Source: an uncultured Alphaproteobacteria bacterium
GTDB lineage: Bacteria; Pseudomonadota; Alphaproteobacteria; HIMB59; GCA-002718135
Assembly (NCBI GenBank): GCA_902575375.1
Contig: CACGRD010000001.1
Location: 1-64,000, forward strand
DNA length: 64,000 nucleotides
Direction of reading: 5' to 3'
In this document: piece after piece, positions 54,770 to 64,000 of the stretch
Layout: every line of letters begins with the position of its first letter
How positions within the stretch are numbered: the stretch's first letter is position 1
Notes under the pieces: model-generated
Databases searched by the model: none
The model's input: only the letters and a program-made list of their open reading frames with translations
What the model was told of the DNA's origin: nothing
Position numbers and translations under genes: made by a program

Positions 54770-56076
54770 TTATTTTCTTTATTGAAATTAAGTAGTGATA
54801 AGCTTAGACCGATTATAAAAAAAGTTTCTATTCCATGCCAATTTTTCAATAAACTTCCTGTTGACATAATAGGCCAAAATATAACTGATAATGCAATGAA
54901 TGAATAATTCTTATAAGCAAAATTTTTACTACTTATTACTATATAAAAAATAAAAGCAACATAAATTATTAAACATAAAAAACCAATCAATCCATTTTCA
55001 GTTAACCATTGTAAATAAAAGTTATGAGGATGACTCCAGCATCTTTCTCTTTTAAACTCTTCAACAAATTTACAACCATAATTGAAATTATTCATTCCAA
55101 TACCAGTAAGAGGATAAGATTTTACCATCTCTAAGGATAAGCTATATGTTTCGTAGTAGGCAGATTGATCAAAATTTTTTAATACTTCTAAAAAATTTGG
55201 TTGTACATTAATTAGTTTTTTGCATTCAGATAGTTGATTACAATTCGGATCAAATTTCTCAATTGTTAGGCCTAAATGACCTGGCTTAGAATCAATAACT
55301 TTAAAGTTATTATAGTGATCATGTAAATTTATAGTAAGATAACAAATAGCTAAGCAAATTATAGAACTAATAATAAATATTATTCTATAATTTTTTAATA
55401 AAGTTATACTTAAAATCATTGCCAAGAAAAATGTTGCTGCAGCCATTCTTTCTCCAGATATAAAAGTAAGATACCCACACAATGACAAATAGATAATTGA
55501 TATAACTAAAAAAATTATTTTTTTATCAAATAATATGGTAATGCCTATAAAGCCAAATATAAAAAATTTCGCTATGTAAGAACCAGGGACCATATCCAAA
55601 AACGGACCAGATAATCTCCCATATATTTCGGCTTTTCTACTGAAGATATCATCTCCAAAACCATTTAGTGGATGATAATTTAAAAATTGATATATGGAGT
55701 CAAACAAAACAATTAAATTAGCAAACAATACTATTAAGATTACATTCTTAATCAATTTATTTGTTTTTAATAACCACAAGTACATAATTATTGGTAGTAA
55801 GAGCATTCTTCCAAAAATAAATGACTCTCCAAAGGATTTATAAAAATTTAATGAAACTAAATTTAACAGTAATAGACATATCCAAAAAAAAAGAGAATAA
55901 TAAGTAAAATTATTTGATAGTAAGTTGATATTATATTTGTAAAGATAAATTATAAATATTAGACAAACAACGAAAAGACTTAAATCTGGAACCGCTGGAC
56001 CTGTTATTAGTGTTATAGGAATTAATGCGATTAATATATAAGGTACAAAAATAAAATCTTTTTTAATTTTAAGCAT
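54766..56076 (-). CDS. O-antigen ligase/polymerase family membrane protein
   Basis: Multi-TM, LTFISGERMAAATFFLAMI, SYPLTGIGMNNF, SHPHNFYLQWLTENGLIG. Confidence 0.82.
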   Translation of the reverse strand: MLKIKKDFIFVPYILIALIPITLITGPAVPDLSLFVVCLIFIIYLYKYNINLLSNNFTYYSLFFWICLLLLNLVSLNFYKSFGESFIFGRMLLLPIIMYLWLLKTNKLIKNVILIVLFANLIVLFDSIYQFLNYHPLNGFGDDIFSRKAEIYGRLSGPFLDMVPGSYIAKFFIFGFIGITILFDKKIIFLVISIIYLSLCGYLTFISGERMAAATFFLAMILSITLLKNYRIIFIISSIICLAICYLTINLHDHYNNFKVIDSKPGHLGLTIEKFDPNCNQLSECKKLINVQPNFLEVLKNFDQSAYYETYSLSLEMVKSYPLTGIGMNNFNYGCKFVEEFKRERCWSHPHNFYLQWLTENGLIGFLCLIIYVAFIFYIVISSKNFAYKNYSFIALSVIFWPIMSTGSLLKNWHGIETFFIIGLSLSLLNFNKENN

Positions 56077-56084
56077 TTTTGAAC

Positions 56085-57008
56085 TTAATCTTTTATTAAT
56101 TTTAAAAAAGTATCCTCGAGATTACTTTCATATGTATTAATTTCTGTAAATTCAATCTTTTCCTGATCTAACAATTTTATTATTTCATTTAATGATGTTT
56201 TATTTTTATCATACTCGATATTCAAAATATTTTCATTTAGATTATATTTAAATCTTTTAACACTGTTGGGAATCAATTGTTCTTTTTTCAATATAAATGA
56301 TACTTTTTTAATAGAAATTAAACTTAGAAGATTTTTTTTTGAGTCACTAGCTATAACTCTTCCTTCATTTAAAATAGTAATATAATCACATAATTGCTCA
56401 GCTTCCTCTAAGTAATGAGTAGTTAAACATATAGTAGTGCCTGAGTTATTTATTTTTTTAATATAATTCCACACTGAAGATCTTATATCTATATCTACTC
56501 CTGCAGTTGGTTCATCTAAAATTAACATTTCGGGACTATGAACAAGTGCTTTGGCAATCAGAAGTCTACGTCTCATGCCGCCAGATAGCGTCCTTGCATA
56601 AGCATTTCTTTGATCCGTTAATTTTAAATTATCTAAAATTTCTTCAGTTTTTCTTTTATTTTTTGGAATACCATATAGCCCTGCTTGTAATTCAAGCAAT
56701 TCTACGGGGGAAAAAAAAGGATCAATATTTAATTCTTGAGGTACAATTCCTATTTTAAACTTACTTTTTTTAGAATCTTGATCAATGTCAATTCCACATA
56801 TTTTAACAATACCATTACTTTTTTTAACCAATCCCCCTAATATATTGATAAATGTTGATTTTCCTGCCCCGTTAGGACCCAATAAACCATAAATACTATT
56901 TTTTTTTATTTTTATATTAAAATTAATGAGAGCTTCAATTTTATTTGATTTTTTGAAATAAATTTTATTTACGTTTTCTGCATCAATTGAATATTTATAG
57001 TCTGACAT
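56085..57008 (-). CDS. ABC-2 type transporter ATP-binding protein
   Basis: GLLGPNGAGKSTFINILGG, LSGGMRRRLLIAKALVHSPEMLILDEPTAGVD. Confidence 0.88.
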   Translation of the reverse strand: MSDYKYSIDAENVNKIYFKKSNKIEALINFNIKIKKNSIYGLLGPNGAGKSTFINILGGLVKKSNGIVKICGIDIDQDSKKSKFKIGIVPQELNIDPFFSPVELLELQAGLYGIPKNKRKTEEILDNLKLTDQRNAYARTLSGGMRRRLLIAKALVHSPEMLILDEPTAGVDIDIRSSVWNYIKKINNSGTTICLTTHYLEEAEQLCDYITILNEGRVIASDSKKNLLSLISIKKVSFILKKEQLIPNSVKRFKYNLNENILNIEYDKNKTSLNEIIKLLDQEKIEFTEINTYESNLEDTFLKLIKD

Positions 57009-57039
57009 TAATATAGAATCTTATATATTTAAAATTACA

Positions 57040-59781
57040 ATGAATAAAAAGAGTAGATTGATACTAGTTGATGGATCAGCATACATTTTTAGAGCTTATT
57101 ATGGTCTGCCTCCTATGAATCGCGCTGACGGAACCCCTATAAATGCTGTTTTTGGGTTTACTAATATGCTTGTAAAACTCATAGAAGATTACAGTAATGA
57201 CAAAATGATTGTAATTTTTGATGCTGCTAGAGAAAATTTCAGAAATAAAATTTATCCTGAATATAAAGCTAACAGAGGTGAAGCACCAGATGATCTTATT
57301 CCTCAATTTCCACTAATCAGAGAGTGTGTAAAAAGTTTTAATATTCCTCAATTAGAAATAGAAGGATTTGAAGCTGATGATTTAATTGCTACCTATGTTA
57401 AGTTGGCTGAAAAAGATGAAATTGAGACTATCATAGTTTCCTCAGATAAAGATTTAATGCAACTTGTTAGTAATAAAGTCACAATGCTTGATCCAATGAA
57501 AAATAAAAAAATTGAAATAAAAGATGTTGAGGAAAAATTTGGTGTTAAACCTAATAAAGTTATTTTTATCCAAGCTTTAACAGGCGACAAAGTAGATAAT
57601 ATTCCGGGCGCTCCTGGAATTGGTCCAAAAACAGCTTCTCAGTTAATAAATGAATTTAAAGATATTGATGGTTTAATTAAAAATCTTGATAAAATTAAAC
57701 AAGAAAAAAGAAGAAATATTTTAGCAGAATCAGAAAATGACATTAGATTAAGTTTAAAACTTGTAACACTTAAAAACGATGTCCAAATAACTGAGACCAT
57801 TAATAGAATTAGAACTTATAATGAATTAAAAAATGAAAATAATAATATCTTTAATTTTCTTAAAGAGCAGGGCTTTAGATCAACATCTGAAAGATTAAAA
57901 TCTAATTCTTTTATATCTAGTGATAATGATAATATAGTTCCAAAAAAAGAAATAAAACCAAAATATCAATTAATTAATTCAAAGAATCATTTTGAAAAAG
58001 TTTTAAGTGAAATTAAAAAAAATGGTATTTGCGCTATAGATACTGAAACTAATTCACTCGATATAGAAAAAGCTAAATTAGTTGGTATATCAATTTGTAG
58101 CAGTGAAAATATTTCTTATTATATTCCTATAAACCATACCAGTTTAGATGGTTCTAAAAAAATTGATAACCAGTTAGAGGAAAAATTTGTAATTAATCAT
58201 ATTAACAAAATATGTGAAAATGAATCTATCTTAAAAATTGGGCAAAATATAAAATATGATATTAGAATTTTAAATAAGTATGGAGTAATTTTTAATTCAA
58301 TTGCAGATACAATGTTAATTTCCTATTCAATTGATAATGGAATTTTTAAACATAATTTAGATGATCTATCATTTAATCACTTAAATCATACTACAATTAA
58401 GTATAAGGAAGTTGTTGGAACAGGGAAAAATGAAATTACTTTCGATAAAGTAACTATTGATAAAGCAATTAATTATGCTGCAGAAGATTCTCTATTAACA
58501 TTCAGGCTTTTTCATCATCTTTACCCTCGTTTAATAAAAGAAAAGGCTAATTTTGTTTATCAAAATATTGATTTACCTCTTGTAGAGGTATTATCTTCAA
58601 TCGAGGCAAATGGTATTGAGGTAAATAAAGATTTTTTAACAAGCCTTAGTAATGAATTTGAGAATGAAAGTAAAAAACTTGAAAAGAATATTTATAAACT
58701 TTCAAAAGAAGAGTTTAATATTGGCTCGCCTAAACAATTAGGAGAGATATTATTCGTTAATCTTAAAATACCTGGTGGTAAAAAAACAAAATCAGGAACA
58801 TATTCTACTGATTCATCAACTTTAAATAATTTAGCCTTAGATGGATTTGAAATTGCACAACTCGTTCTTGATTGGAGAGAATTAACAAAACTTAAATCAA
58901 CTTATACAGATGCTTTATTTAGATTAACAGATGATAAAAGTAGAGTTCATACATCATTTGGTTTAGCTAATACTTTAACAGGTCGATTAAGTTCTACAGA
59001 CCCAAATCTTCAAAATATCCCAATTAGAACAGAAAATGGAAAAAAAATAAGAACAGCTTTTGTTAGTGGAAAAGGAAAAAAATTAGTCAGTTTTGATTAT
59101 TCTCAAATAGAGCTTAGATTAGCCGCAGAAATTTCTAGTGATAAAAATTTTATTAAAGCTTTTAAAAACAATGAAGATATTCATGCATCAACTGCTAAAG
59201 AAATATTTAATTTAAACGATAGTCAAATAAATAACGATTATAGAAGAAAAGCAAAAGCAATTAATTTTGGTATTTTATATGGAATTAGTCCATATGGTTT
59301 AGCTAAACAACTTGATATTTCCAATACAGAAGCAAAAGATTATATAAATGAGTATTTTATTAAATACCCAAAAATTAAAAAATATATGGAGCATCAAATT
59401 GATTTCGCAAAAACAAATCAATACGTTGAAACAATTTTTAAAAGGAAAATTAATATTAAGGGAATTGCCGATAAGAATTTTGCTGTTAGAGGTTTTGCAG
59501 AAAGACAAGCCATTAATGCACCAATCCAAGGTAGTGCAGCAGACATTATAAAGTTAGCAATGATAGAAATTCATAAGGAAATAAAACTTAAAAATATTGA
59601 GGCTGAAATGCTTTTACAAGTACATGATGAACTAATCTTTGAAGTCGAAACTAAAAAATATGACAATTTAGTAAGTAATGTAAAAAAGATTATGGAGTCT
59701 GTACATTTAAAATACAAAGATTTTTCAGTTCCACTCACTGTTGATTTCGGTGCTGGTAATCATTGGGGACAGGCACATTAG
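57040..59781 (+). CDS. polA: DNA polymerase I
   Basis: 5'-3' exonuclease N-terminus, AIDTETNSLD exonuclease I motif, SFDYSQIELRLAAEIS, QVHDELIFEVE. Confidence 0.97.
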   Translation: MNKKSRLILVDGSAYIFRAYYGLPPMNRADGTPINAVFGFTNMLVKLIEDYSNDKMIVIFDAARENFRNKIYPEYKANRGEAPDDLIPQFPLIRECVKSFNIPQLEIEGFEADDLIATYVKLAEKDEIETIIVSSDKDLMQLVSNKVTMLDPMKNKKIEIKDVEEKFGVKPNKVIFIQALTGDKVDNIPGAPGIGPKTASQLINEFKDIDGLIKNLDKIKQEKRRNILAESENDIRLSLKLVTLKNDVQITETINRIRTYNELKNENNNIFNFLKEQGFRSTSERLKSNSFISSDNDNIVPKKEIKPKYQLINSKNHFEKVLSEIKKNGICAIDTETNSLDIEKAKLVGISICSSENISYYIPINHTSLDGSKKIDNQLEEKFVINHINKICENESILKIGQNIKYDIRILNKYGVIFNSIADTMLISYSIDNGIFKHNLDDLSFNHLNHTTIKYKEVVGTGKNEITFDKVTIDKAINYAAEDSLLTFRLFHHLYPRLIKEKANFVYQNIDLPLVEVLSSIEANGIEVNKDFLTSLSNEFENESKKLEKNIYKLSKEEFNIGSPKQLGEILFVNLKIPGGKKTKSGTYSTDSSTLNNLALDGFEIAQLVLDWRELTKLKSTYTDALFRLTDDKSRVHTSFGLANTLTGRLSSTDPNLQNIPIRTENGKKIRTAFVSGKGKKLVSFDYSQIELRLAAEISSDKNFIKAFKNNEDIHASTAKEIFNLNDSQINNDYRRKAKAINFGILYGISPYGLAKQLDISNTEAKDYINEYFIKYPKIKKYMEHQIDFAKTNQYVETIFKRKINIKGIADKNFAVRGFAERQAINAPIQGSAADIIKLAMIEIHKEIKLKNIEAEMLLQVHDELIFEVETKKYDNLVSNVKKIMESVHLKYKDFSVPLTVDFGAGNHWGQAH

Positions 59782-59791
59782 AATACATTTT

Positions 59792-59920
59792 ATGGAAATA
59801 AAAAAAAAAATTAAGAAAAGAAATCCCTTTGCTCAAGATTTAAAACTACCTAAGTACAAACAAAGAATTGTTAGAAATAAGAAAACTTACTCAAGAAAAG
59901 GAAAAAAAAAGGTTATTTAG
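59792..59920 (+). CDS. 42-aa basic small protein, candidate ArfA-like ribosome rescue factor (absent from ORF track)
   Basis: Translation MEIKKKIKKRNPFAQDLKLPKYKQRIVRNKKTYSRKGKKKVI*; KQRIVRNKKTYSRKGK resembles the ArfA core FRQRVEKNKKGKGSYxRKGK (recalled). Confidence 0.6.
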   Translation: MEIKKKIKKRNPFAQDLKLPKYKQRIVRNKKTYSRKGKKKVI

Positions 59921-60159
59921 AATTCTTCATCAAAGGTATTCATTTCAAACCATTTTTCAAGTTCATGATACCCTCCAATTTTTTCACCATTTAAAATTAT
60001 TTGAGGAAAAGTTTTAGCGTTCGGAAACTTTTCAAAAAAATCTTCTCTCGTATAATCTGTATCAAGCATATAAATCTTTGGATTAAATTTAGCTAACCGT
60101 AGTTTAGCTCTATCACAGTATCCACAATTAGTTTTAGAGTATATCTCTGCTTCCATCAA
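59917..60159 (-). CDS. grx: glutaredoxin
   Basis: IYSKTNCGYCDRAK, TFPQIILNGEKIGGYHEL. Confidence 0.93.
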   Translation of the reverse strand: MMEAEIYSKTNCGYCDRAKLRLAKFNPKIYMLDTDYTREDFFEKFPNAKTFPQIILNGEKIGGYHELEKWFEMNTFDEEF

Positions 60160-61145
60160 AATGCTTCATCAAAACTTAAAGCTCTATCTGTAGGTCGTTG
60201 ATATTCAGATACCCTTTTTTCAAAAAAGTTAGTAACATTTTGTACATCTAAAGCTCTCATAAAATCAAAAGGATTTTCTGTTTTAAAGACTCTGTCAAAT
60301 TCAAATAGGTCAGCAATTCTGTCTGCAACAGCTTCAATATATTGACACATTAAGTCTTGATTCATACCAATTAAATCTACTGGTAAAGCATCTCTTACAA
60401 ATTCTTTTTCGAATGCTACTGCTTCTCTAACAATTTCTTCAAATTGTGATTGAGGCACATCTGAGGGTATCAAAGACAAATCACTAATATCTGCATCAGT
60501 TAATGTTTTATTATTAAATTTATCTCTTAAAGTTCTAAACATAAGAGATGAGAAACTAAAATGCATTCCTTCGTCTCTTGCAATCCAGTCGTTAGATAAG
60601 GCTAAACCAGGTAATAACCCTCTTTTTCTGAAATAATATATTGCACAGAAAGAGCCAGCAAAAAATAAACCTTCAACTAATCCAAATCCTATTAGTCTTG
60701 TTAATAAATTTTGACTACCATTGAGCCATTTTGATACCCATTGTGCTTTATGGTTAATACATGGTACGTTTTGTATTGCATCAAAAAGCATGTCTTTTTC
60801 TTTTGCATCTTTTACATAAGCTTCAATTTGTAGACCATACATCTCTGCATGAATTGATTCATTCAACATTTGTATAGATATAAAACATCTTGCTTCAGGA
60901 ATTAAAATTTCTTTGTAGAACCTACTTGCTAAGTTTTCATTAATCATTGCTTCGGAGTTAGCAAAATATGCAAGTACGTGCTTAATAAAATGCTTTTCAC
61001 CATCATTTAAAGTTTCAAGATCTCTTAAATCATCTTGCAAAGATACTTCTTCAGTTGTCCAAAAGGCTTGTATATGTTGTTTGTATCTATCCCAAATTTC
61101 TTGGTTTTTTATTGGAAATATTGATTTAACTCCTTTTGATATCAT
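60156..61145 (-). CDS. nrdB: ribonucleotide reductase class I beta subunit
   Basis: FANSEAMINENLASRF, LNESIHAEMYGLQIEAY, ARDEGMHFSF. Confidence 0.97.
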   Translation of the reverse strand: MISKGVKSIFPIKNQEIWDRYKQHIQAFWTTEEVSLQDDLRDLETLNDGEKHFIKHVLAYFANSEAMINENLASRFYKEILIPEARCFISIQMLNESIHAEMYGLQIEAYVKDAKEKDMLFDAIQNVPCINHKAQWVSKWLNGSQNLLTRLIGFGLVEGLFFAGSFCAIYYFRKRGLLPGLALSNDWIARDEGMHFSFSSLMFRTLRDKFNNKTLTDADISDLSLIPSDVPQSQFEEIVREAVAFEKEFVRDALPVDLIGMNQDLMCQYIEAVADRIADLFEFDRVFKTENPFDFMRALDVQNVTNFFEKRVSEYQRPTDRALSFDEAF

Positions 61146-61159
61146 TCTTTACTCCTTCT

Positions 61160-63913
61160 TTATGCACTGCAAGTTTCGCAATCTTCTGGTTCATTGTTTT
61201 GTTTAATAGCAGTATTTATATAAGCATCTTTTGCTGCTTTTTCTGATGAAACTGTAACTTTTACAGCATCAACTGCTGATCTACTTCTGAGATAATACAT
61301 TCCTGTTTTAAGACCTTTTTTCCAAGCATACATATGCATTGAATTAACTTTCCCAAATGTAGGCGTTGAAAGCCAAAGATTCATTGATTGGGTTTGATCA
61401 ATAAATGGTGCTCTATCTGCTGACATATCTATGACAGTTTTTTGTGATACTTCCCAAACTGTTTTATAAACTTCTTTAAGTTCAGTTGGAATTTCATTTA
61501 TGTTTTCAACAGACCCATTTTCTAAAATTATTTTGTCTCTCATATCTTTATTCCACAGTCCTCTTTGAGAAAGTTCATTCACCAAATATCTATTTACAAG
61601 AAGGAACTCACCTGAGAGCGTTTGTCTTTTATATATATTAGAGGTTTGTATTTGGAATGTTTCAGTGTTACCTAATATAATGCCTGTTGACGCAGTTGGC
61701 ATACAAGCTGTGGTTAAAGAGTTTCTCACACCGTGCTCTTTAATTTTAGTTCTTAGCGAATCCCAATCCCATTTTGAAGACGGGTTAACATTCCACAGAT
61801 CAAATTGAAATTTACCTTCCGAAATTGGTGAATTTTTAAATGTTTCGTATGTTCCCTTTTCTTTTGCTAATTCACATGAAGCTTCTAAAGCTCCAAAGTA
61901 AATTGTTTCAAAAATTAATTTATTTATTTCTTTAGCCTCTTCAGAGTCATAAGCTATTCCTAACTTGAAGTAGACATCTGCAAGACCCTGTATTCCTAAA
62001 CCTATTGGTCTGTGTTTATTATTAGATCTTTCCGTTTTATCAGTTGGATAAAAATTAATATCAATTACTTCATCTAAGTTTTTTGTGGCCAATTTTGCTG
62101 TTTCATAAAGAGCATCATAGTCATATATTAATTTTTTATCTGATTTTTTTACAAATTTTGGCAGAGCTATAGAAGCCAAGTTACATACAGATGTCTCGTT
62201 CTTATCAGAGTATTCAACTATTTCTGCACACAGGTTTGAAGATTTAATAACACCAATATTTTTTTGGTTGGACTTGTTATTGATTGAGTCCTTATAGAGC
62301 ATATAAGGCTGTCCTGTTTCTATCTGCGCTTCTATAATTTTAGACATTAGATCTCTTGCTTTAATTTTTTCTAAATGCTTCATTTCATTTTCATACTTAG
62401 TGTAAAGTTTTTCAAACTCGTCACCATATACATCTGAAAGACCCGGACATTCATGTTCACTCATAAGTGTCCATTCTTCATCATTTTCTACTCTTTTCAT
62501 GAATAAATCAGGTATCCATAAAGCATAAAACAAATCTCTCGCTCTAAATTCTTCGGCACCCGTATTTTTTCTAAGTTCTAGAAATTTCTCAATGTCAGCA
62601 TGCCAAGGTTCTAAGTAAACTGCGAAAGAACCTTTTCTTTTTCCTCCACCTTGATCAACTGATTTAGCAGTTTCATTAAAAATTTTAAGAAATGGAATAA
62701 GACCATTAGATTTACCATTTGTTGATTTTATTCTACTTCCGCTTCCTCTAATGTTGTGAGCATGCATTCCGATACCGCCAGCAGTTTTTGATATTAGCGC
62801 ACAATCTTTGATAGTATTAAAAATACCTTCAATAGAATCATCTTCCATACCTATTAAAAAGCATGATGATAATTGCTGCATCTTTAATCCACTATTAAAC
62901 AATGTTGGAGTAGCATGTGTATACATACCACTAGATAGACTTTTATAGGTTTCTTTTATTTTATCTAAATTAAACTCGTTGCCTGTAACTGTTAAAGTTA
63001 CTCTCATCCATAGGTCCTGAGGTCTTTCAATTGTTCTATTATCAAACTTTAACAAATAAGCTCTAATTAGTGTTGTAAGGGCAAAATAATCAAATGTATA
63101 ATCTTTGTCATAATCAATTATTGATTCTATTGCGCCAGCATTTTCCATCACTTTTTTAAAATACTCTTCTCTTAATAAACCATCATCGTATAAATTTTTT
63201 GTTGCTATTATAAAACCTGGGGTTTCTTTATGTAATGAATTAACTTTTATTCTTGCGGCAAGATATGAATAATCAGGATGCTCTACTGTTAAAGCTGCTG
63301 CAGTTTCAGCAAGATAAGTGTCAATTTCAACAGAACTAATATCACTATACAATCCTGGAACTGCTTTTTGAACAACGACAATTGGATCAATATTTAATCC
63401 AGTTGATAGAACTGAGACTCTGTTGGTTATTTTATCCAGTGAAATCGGCTCTTTACTTCCATCTCTTTTAGTTACCATCATTGAAGAAGCTTTTTCTCCA
63501 ACTTGCTCTTTGAGTTTTTTAGTGTGATATCTAGAAGCTGCTCTTTGTTCTCTATATAGGACATATGCTCTAGCAACTTTATGATGCTCATCTCTCATAA
63601 GTGCTAATTCCACTTGATCTTGTATATCTTCAATGTGAATCATGTCACCATCAGCAATCCTTCTTGTTAGAGCCGAGACAACTTTATGTGTTAAAGCTTC
63701 AACAGTTTTATGAATTCCATCTTGTTGTTCTTTTTCTTTATTTTTGTCATTTCTAATTTTTGTTTGTGCTAAGAATGCTTTTTTTATAGCATTTGAAATT
63801 TTATCTGATTTGAAGGGAGTGATAGCTCCATCACGACGTACCACACTTAATGTTAAAATATTTACACTTTTTTCTTCCGGGATTTTTGCCGATACCTGTA
63901 GAATGTCTGCCAT
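61160..63913 (-). CDS. nrdA: ribonucleotide reductase class I alpha subunit
   Basis: ATP-cone N-terminus, SSNLCAEIVEYSDKNETSVCNLASI, C-terminal CETCSA. Confidence 0.97.
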   Translation of the reverse strand: MADILQVSAKIPEEKSVNILTLSVVRRDGAITPFKSDKISNAIKKAFLAQTKIRNDKNKEKEQQDGIHKTVEALTHKVVSALTRRIADGDMIHIEDIQDQVELALMRDEHHKVARAYVLYREQRAASRYHTKKLKEQVGEKASSMMVTKRDGSKEPISLDKITNRVSVLSTGLNIDPIVVVQKAVPGLYSDISSVEIDTYLAETAAALTVEHPDYSYLAARIKVNSLHKETPGFIIATKNLYDDGLLREEYFKKVMENAGAIESIIDYDKDYTFDYFALTTLIRAYLLKFDNRTIERPQDLWMRVTLTVTGNEFNLDKIKETYKSLSSGMYTHATPTLFNSGLKMQQLSSCFLIGMEDDSIEGIFNTIKDCALISKTAGGIGMHAHNIRGSGSRIKSTNGKSNGLIPFLKIFNETAKSVDQGGGKRKGSFAVYLEPWHADIEKFLELRKNTGAEEFRARDLFYALWIPDLFMKRVENDEEWTLMSEHECPGLSDVYGDEFEKLYTKYENEMKHLEKIKARDLMSKIIEAQIETGQPYMLYKDSINNKSNQKNIGVIKSSNLCAEIVEYSDKNETSVCNLASIALPKFVKKSDKKLIYDYDALYETAKLATKNLDEVIDINFYPTDKTERSNNKHRPIGLGIQGLADVYFKLGIAYDSEEAKEINKLIFETIYFGALEASCELAKEKGTYETFKNSPISEGKFQFDLWNVNPSSKWDWDSLRTKIKEHGVRNSLTTACMPTASTGIILGNTETFQIQTSNIYKRQTLSGEFLLVNRYLVNELSQRGLWNKDMRDKIILENGSVENINEIPTELKEVYKTVWEVSQKTVIDMSADRAPFIDQTQSMNLWLSTPTFGKVNSMHMYAWKKGLKTGMYYLRSRSAVDAVKVTVSSEKAAKDAYINTAIKQNNEPEDCETCSA

Positions 63914-63951
63914 TTAAATCCTATCCATTTTCAAAAAATTATTGTCGAAAA

Positions 63952-63967
63952 ACACAATATGTAGTGC
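63952..63967. promoter_or_regulatory. candidate NrdR box ACACAATATGTAGTGC
   Basis: 14 of 16 positions agree with recalled consensus ACACWATATATWGTGT; upstream of nrdA. Confidence 0.6.
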
Positions 63968-64000
63968 CGCCGAAAAGGGACAATACAACATTTGCTCAAT

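Overview
AT-rich, gene-dense chromosomal window from what looks like a streamlined marine-type alphaproteobacterium (inferred from gene order and protein families, not tested). Positions 1-18445 form a nearly continuous phosphate-starvation region: PiT transporter and DUF47/PhoU-like partner, ArsC, acyltransferase, plcP-agt copy 1, ppk, sixA, ppx, aquaporin, plcP-agt copy 2, SET-domain protein, phoR, pstSCAB, phoU, phoB. The rest is mostly housekeeping: murJ, trpS, nfuA, tsaB-rimI-miaB-phoH-ybeY-corC-lnt-trmB, nusA-infB-rbfA-truB-rpsO-pnp, fabA-fabB-fabI, coaBC, ubiE/mutM, rpsT-dnaA-dnaN-recF-gyrB, regB-regA, a small glycan cluster, polA, grx, nrdB, nrdA. Main observations: (1) the acyltransferase-plcP-agt cassette is bounded by ~200-bp direct repeats, each containing the 3' end of arsC plus a long-loop hairpin, and the second copy still encodes a recognisable ArsC C-terminus (VRDLIFIKLKELKNLFEN*), so the cassette looks inserted or duplicated at the arsC 3' end; (2) 11-bp-periodic TTGTAAC/TTTAAC repeats resemble Pho boxes upstream of several of these genes; (3) an intrinsic terminator lies between a putative promoter and the nusA start codon; (4) an unlisted 42-aa ORF after polA resembles the ribosome-rescue factor ArfA; (5) a perfect 11-bp inverted repeat lies in the dnaA promoter region. 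No tRNA, rRNA, CRISPR array, transposase or integrase was recognised.
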